From Rapana venosa (lineage: Eukaryota; Mollusca; Gastropoda; Neogastropoda; Muricidae), in contig CM054153.1 of assembly GCA_028751875.1 (NCBI GenBank), positions 10,281,636-10,345,635 of the forward strand: a stretch of 64,000 bases of DNA. The letters run 5' to 3'. A model generated the notes under the pieces. That model was not told the origin of the DNA and made no database searches. It worked only from the letters and a program-made list of their open reading frames with translations. The position numbers and the translations under genes were made by a program. How positions within the stretch are numbered: the stretch's first letter is position 1; every line of letters begins with the position of its first letter. Below are positions 62,701 to 64,000 of the stretch, in pieces.

Positions 62701-64000
62701 TGGAGGGTGGGGTAGGGAAAGAGGTTGGAGGCTGTTGGGATAGGGCGGAGTGGGGTGGGTAGGGGAGGATGGAGGATAGGCTGAGGGGGATAGGGGAGGA
62801 GGATGGAGGATAAGGTGTAGAGGGAGATAGGGGAGGAGGATGGAGGATAGGCTGAGGGGGATAGGGAAGGAGGATGGAGGATAGGCTGTAGGGGGATAGG
62901 GGAGGAGGATGGAGGATAGGCTGTATGGGGATAGGGGAGGAGGATGGAGGATAGGCTGTAGGGGGATAGGGGAGGGGGATGGAGGATAGGCTGGTAGGGG
63001 GATAGGGGAGGATGATGGAGGATAAGGTGTAGAGGAGATATGGGAGGAGGGTGGAGGATAAGTGAGAGGAGATATGGAAGGATGGAGGATAGCTGTAAGG
63101 GGGTAGGGGAGGAGGGTGGAGGATAAGGTGTAGAGGAGATATGGAGGAGGGTGGAGGATAGGCTGTAGGGGAGGAGGATGGAGGATAGGCTGTAGGGGAG
63201 GAGGATGGAGGATAGGCTGTAGGGGGGTAGGGGAGGAGGGTGGAGGATAAGGTGTAAGGAAATGGGAGGGAGGGTGGAGGATAGGCTGTAGGGGAGGAGG
63301 ATGGAGGATAGGCTGTAGGGGGAGGAGGATGGAGGATAGGTGTAGGGGGTAGGGGAGGAGGATGGAGGATAGGCTGTAGGGGAGGAGGATGGAGGATAGG
63401 CTGTAGGTGGGGGTAGGGGGAGGAGGGTGGAGGATAGGCTGTAGGGGGGGAAGGGGAGGAGGATGGAGGATAGGCTGTAGGGGAGGAGGATGGAGGATAG
63501 GGTGTAGGGAGAGGAGGATGGAGGATAGGCTGTAGGGGGGTAGGGGAGGAGGATGGGAGGATAGGCTGTAGGGGGATAGGGGAGGAGGATGGAGGATAGG
63601 CTGTAGGGGGATAGGGGAGGAGGATGGAGGATAGGCTGTAGGGGATAGGGGAGGAGGATGGAGGATAGGCTGTAGGGGGATAGGGGGGATGAGGTGTAGA
63701 GGAGATATGGGAGGAGGATGGAGGATAGGCTGTAGGAGGATAGGGGAGGAGGATGGAGGATAGGCTGTAGGGGGATAGGGGGGGGGAGGATGGAGAATAG
63801 GCTGTATGGGGATAGGGGAGGAGGATGGAGGATTAGGTGTAGAGGAGATATTGGAGGAGGGTGGAGGAGAGGCTGTATGGGGATAGGGGAGGATGATGGA
63901 GGATGAGGTGTAGAGGAGATATGGGAGGAGGATGGAGGATAGGCTGTAGGGGGGTAGGGGAGGAGGATGGAGGATAGGCTGTATGGGGATAGGGGAGGAG
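62701..64000 (+). repeat. Polypurine minisatellite, right arm, runs off the window
   Basis: About 35-bp units: GGAGGAGGATGGAGGATAGG plus CTGTAGGGGGATAG, with AAGGTGTAGAGGAGATATGG variants interspersed. Confidence 0.95.

Overview
This is eukaryotic nuclear DNA with intron-split genes, GT-AG junctions and very heavy repeat content. The best guess is a lophotrochozoan, probably a gastropod mollusc. That is inference, based on protein similarity to animal families, the abundance of tRNA-derived SINEs and non-LTR retrotransposon debris, and many long (CA)n, (GA)n and poly(G/C) tracts. Nothing suggests bacterial or viral DNA.

Layout. Bases 3-173 hold the C-terminal 56 codons of an unidentified gene entering from the left. 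Bases 3121-4296 hold an intact single-exon ZIP-family zinc transporter (+). Bases 21307-36762 hold a REEP5/6-type ER-shaping protein (+) whose first exon(s) are not visible. It has four constitutive exons plus two plausible in-frame cassette exons. Bases 58084-53901 hold a complete seven-coding-exon gene on the minus strand, the homologue of human C1orf43 (NICE-3), predicted at 282 aa. REEP and C1orf43 converge. The ground between them is filled with minisatellites, mainly a 29-bp array (40255-42960) and an 82-bp array (48122-49166).

The rest is repeats: tRNA-derived SINEs (about 815, 4570, 7510, 8650, 12672, 22815, 29098, 45930, 50101, 56585); a decayed I-type LINE with an RNase H domain (5212-6240); an RTE/endonuclease-RT LINE 3' end (24870-25385); two inverted TTAA-flanked piggyBac-like elements (29569-30659, 32460-33513); a 0.6-kb fold-back element (11328-11909); and a possible 3.4-kb TIR-bounded element (16059-19483). 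Two head-to-head polypyrimidine/polypurine minisatellites run off the right edge (61620-64000).

The most unusual structure is in the REEP gene. The 3' end of one intron, together with the first ~70 bp of the following exon including its splice acceptor, has been copied 14 times in tandem upstream of the real exon. Nine kilobases further on, a pair of inverted piggyBac-like elements brackets a candidate cassette exon, a layout expected to affect splicing or favour exon circularisation.
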